DNA from: CAVORD01 sp963698535
GTDB lineage: Bacteria; Bacteroidota; Bacteroidia; Bacteroidales; VadinHA17
Reading direction: 5' to 3'
Length of the DNA: 64,000 bases
NCBI GenBank assembly: GCA_963698535.1
Contig: CAVORD010000001.1
Location: 806,001 to 870,000 of the forward strand
Part shown: positions 61,801 through 64,000 of the stretch, piece after piece
How positions within the stretch are numbered: the first letter of the stretch is position 1
How the letters are laid out: each line of letters starts with the position of its first letter
Translations under genes and position numbers: made by a program
The notes under the pieces: generated by a model
Told to the model about the DNA's origin: nothing
Seen by the model: only the letters and a program-made list of their open reading frames with translations
Database searches by the model: none

Positions 61801-62673
61801 TTATTTGGTTAACTGCGTCACCTCTGCCTGATAGAGAGCGGTGATCTCAGCTGCTGTTAGGGCTTTATCATAAACGCGAAGCTCATCCAGGTTACCTAAG
61901 AACCAACCCATCCAGGTATCAGTAGCTGTACCTTCTGTCTTTGGTCTCCATGCTCCGATGTTTATCTTGTCAGCATTTGCAAATGCCAAAGCACCTAGTG
62001 GATCACCGGCAGGGTTTGCCTTACGGTCTTCAACACCTGTGTTAGTAACAACCTTTACACCATTCTTATAGATCATATACTTTGATGTAGCAGCGTCATA
62101 CTGGAAAACAAGATGCATCCAGATATCTTTCGTGAAGACATTCTTGGAAAAACCAACATGCTGTCCTGACCATTCTGCACCAGTCTTAAGGAAGAATGCC
62201 TTAAACTGAAGTGAATCAGCCGTTGCAGTCAGACGATTCATCGCCAGGGTCATATTACCCCAGAATAGATCATCCGATTTTCCGATCTGGAAAATGATTG
62301 GTTCAGGATCACCTGTTACCAATGGATGCTTAAACCACATTGCTACAGAGAATGAGGTTAAAGTTTTTAGTTTACTGCCTGTAGGGATGGTATACAATAG
62401 GTGCGCAAGGTTAGCACCCTGATAGGCCTCGTTGCGACGCCCTGCCACATATGTCACACCAGGGGACATAGTTGGAGTAAGGTTTGCAATTTTTTCAGTT
62501 GCATTTCCATCGAATGGGAAATATGCAATTAAGTTAGCGGTAGCTATAGTGCTGGGATCTGTCTTCCCTGCATTCGGGTCATCCTTATCTTTCTTACAGG
62601 ATGTTAAGGTAGAACTCATTATGATCATCATTCCGATCAATAGAGCTCCTGCGATTTTGAACTTGTTTTTCAT
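61801..62673 (-). CDS. LamG/concanavalin-A-like surface glycan-binding lipoprotein
   Basis: 290 residues. The lipoprotein signal ends in TSC and is followed by KKDKDDPN, an acidic stretch like the export signal of surface lipoproteins in Bacteroidota. A LamG_3-type beta-sandwich follows (ANLIAYFPFDGNATEKI, TSFSVAMWFKHP, WMHLVFQYDAATSKYMIYKNGV, GNLDELRVYDKALTAAEITALYQ). No hydrolase residues are seen, so it is more likely a binding protein. Its place just after susD is usual for a surface glycan-binding protein. Confidence 0.8.
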   Translation of the reverse strand: MKNKFKIAGALLIGMMIIMSSTLTSCKKDKDDPNAGKTDPSTIATANLIAYFPFDGNATEKIANLTPTMSPGVTYVAGRRNEAYQGANLAHLLYTIPTGSKLKTLTSFSVAMWFKHPLVTGDPEPIIFQIGKSDDLFWGNMTLAMNRLTATADSLQFKAFFLKTGAEWSGQHVGFSKNVFTKDIWMHLVFQYDAATSKYMIYKNGVKVVTNTGVEDRKANPAGDPLGALAFANADKINIGAWRPKTEGTATDTWMGWFLGNLDELRVYDKALTAAEITALYQAEVTQLTK

Positions 62674-62711
62674 TTTAGCGTGATTTTAGTTTAACATTTA
62701 ACGGTGAATTA

Positions 62712-64000
62712 TTAGTTGTAACCATTGTTTTGAGTGAGGTTCGGATTTAGCTGTATCTGTGCGGCCGGTATTGGGTATACTTCATGCTTACCAGTAACAA
62801 AACCTTTGGATGCAAGCGCCGCTGCAGCCTGTCCGGTACGGATAAGATCGAAGAACCTGTCTTCCTCCATCGCCAGTTCGGCGCGGCGCTCATCCCATAT
62901 CTGCTGAACTGTTACACCTGTCAGTGGCAGCAGTCCGGCACGTTCCCGTAAAAGGTTTACTGCGTCATCAGCACTAAGTCCGCTTATTGTTGTCGCCGTA
63001 GCACCATTTACCTTTGCCTCGGCATACATTAACAGAACATCGGCATACCTGAGGATACGTACATTATGGTCAAAGCCATAACCATTGTAGTTCCAGTTAC
63101 TGTAATAGGAAGGTGTATAAACTTTCCCGTTATAGACCAGATTAGAACAGGCGGCCTTAATGCTGTCGCCCTCAGGTGTTTTCGTACCTCTGTAGAGAAG
63201 GGTGGTTGCAGGTCTTATAACCTCGCCCCTGCCACTATAAAAATCTATCAGATTCTGGCTAGGTGTGCAGAAACCCCATCCCTGCATATTTGTTGGGGAA
63301 TTACCGCGTGGACCCTGTACATAAGCGTACTCAATAAAGGTCTGATCACCGGCGGTCTTTCCGAGAGTGGAACTCTGCAGTTCAAAGAGCGATTCACGAC
63401 TGTTTTCACCATCAACACTGAACACCTCGCGGAAATCGGTTAGCAGACCATACCTGCCGGAAGCAATAATCCTGTCGGTAAGTGATGCAACGGAGTCCCA
63501 TTCTGCCTGGTACATGTGAACCTTTGCTTTCAGAGCCATTGCAGTATACTTATTTATCCTTCCTGCCCACTCTTTAGTGTATCTGTCAGGCAGAATTTCA
63601 ATTGCCTCATTAAGATCTTTCTCTATGAAATCATACAACTGAGTCTTCGATGCCTGAGGAAGAGATGCAAGCTGGTCGGAGGTGAGCAGTGTATCAACAA
63701 TCGGCACCCTTCCAAAGAGGCGGGTGAGATTGAAGTAGGCATATGCCCGTATTGTCTTGACCTCCCCCTGGCATTGAAGGGCGTATAACTTATCATCACT
63801 GTTAAGCAGGGTACTTTCAAACAATGGCATCTGATGGATCGAATAGTTGGCCCCGCTGACAATATCAAAGTAGGCTATCCAGAGGTCATTGATCAACCCG
63901 TTACCAGGCTGGTAGGTCAGATTATCGAGCTCCAGCATTGAAGGGTTATCACCCGGACTGCTGCCCTTGTCTGCATTATCAGACGCTATCTCAAACGCAC
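62712..64000 (-). CDS. SusD-like outer-membrane lipoprotein, N-terminus outside window
   Basis: The frame is open to the window end, so signal peptide and start are missing. Visible part: the SusD helical core (EVKTIRAYAYFNLTRLFGRVPIVD, YDFIEKDLNEAIEILP, RINKYTAMALKAKVHMYQAEWD) and the C-terminal SusD domain (RILRYADVLLMYAEAKVNG, RRAELAMEEDRFFDLIRTGQ, KHEVYPIPAAQIQLNPNLTQN). SusD caps a SusC porin and captures oligosaccharides. A susC gene would be expected just beyond the window end. First visible gene of the second glucan locus. Confidence 0.95.
   Translation of the reverse strand, partial: AFEIASDNADKGSSPGDNPSMLELDNLTYQPGNGLINDLWIAYFDIVSGANYSIHQMPLFESTLLNSDDKLYALQCQGEVKTIRAYAYFNLTRLFGRVPIVDTLLTSDQLASLPQASKTQLYDFIEKDLNEAIEILPDRYTKEWAGRINKYTAMALKAKVHMYQAEWDSVASLTDRIIASGRYGLLTDFREVFSVDGENSRESLFELQSSTLGKTAGDQTFIEYAYVQGPRGNSPTNMQGWGFCTPSQNLIDFYSGRGEVIRPATTLLYRGTKTPEGDSIKAACSNLVYNGKVYTPSYYSNWNYNGYGFDHNVRILRYADVLLMYAEAKVNGATATTISGLSADDAVNLLRERAGLLPLTGVTVQQIWDERRAELAMEEDRFFDLIRTGQAAAALASKGFVTGKHEVYPIPAAQIQLNPNLTQNNGYN

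Noticed and set aside
1..64000. tRNA, rRNA, CRISPR array, insertion sequence or prophage
   Set aside because: Reading the spacers showed no cloverleaf-like segment, regular repeat-spacer array, transposase or phage gene.

Overview
The window reads as chromosome of an anaerobic or facultatively anaerobic glycan-degrading member of the Bacteroidota, probably Bacteroidales or Marinilabiliales-like. Evidence: a SusD-type lipoprotein, a type IX secretion C-terminal domain (CotH protein), Y_Y_Y/HTH and kinase-receiver-AraC hybrid regulators, the gene order rpmB-rpmG-DUF4295-ftsY-rimO, and several TAnnTTTG -7 promoter elements, some with TTG 19-20 bases upstream.

Layout. (1) 1-11893: end of a Y_Y_Y/HTH regulator, then a co-directional beta-1,3-glucan (laminarin-type) operon: GH16 lipoprotein, GH3 lipoprotein, a 1153-residue GH94-clan phosphorylase (best fit GH149), a GH17 without signal peptide, a GH17 lipoprotein and a GPH-family symporter, closed by a strong hairpin. 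(2) 12060-18577: housekeeping block with TPR protein, gyrA and clpC. (3) 18592-22523: receiver domain, YaiO-like outer-membrane barrel, HEAT protein and membrane glycosyltransferase, a likely exopolysaccharide synthesis/export operon. (4) 22665-27788: rimO, ftsY, DUF4295, rpmG, rpmB, cinA, HD hydrolase. (5) 27955-30016: VTC-like protein, DUF4956 and DUF2490, a polyphosphate-type module. (6) 30084-33516: methyltransferase, then trxB, an atypical thioredoxin and a NifX-like protein divergent from an FNR-type regulator. (7) 33597-53458: accessory region with a secreted CotH protein, a PadR-controlled pair of membrane proteins with 60-residue F-K-x-x-H-x-x-G repeats, a PIG-L-like lipoprotein, a hybrid sensor kinase, an alpha/beta hydrolase, a kinase-M23-aminotransferase fusion, a nitroreductase and several membrane or enzyme genes. 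(8) 53529-64000, minus strand: SusD, LamG lipoprotein, two GH144-type glucanases, a GH3 and a Y_Y_Y/HTH regulator, best read as a beta-1,2-glucan utilisation locus.

How the parts work together. Both ends carry glucan loci beside a paralogous Y_Y_Y/HTH regulator. In the first, surface or periplasmic GH16, GH17 and GH3 would cut beta-1,3-glucan, the symporter would import oligosaccharides, and the cytoplasmic phosphorylase and GH17 would finish them, conserving phosphate-bond energy. In the second, SusD and the LamG protein bind glucan, GH144 enzymes cut it and GH3 releases glucose.

Caution. At least eleven genes or gene modules, including gyrA and clpC, are interrupted by single-base shifts. 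Nearly all look like one extra base, often in a short homopolymer or AT run, and the downstream frame is well preserved each time. One GH3 has an in-frame TGA. The simplest reading is residual sequencing or assembly indels, so the fragments are given separately but should be read as single genes.
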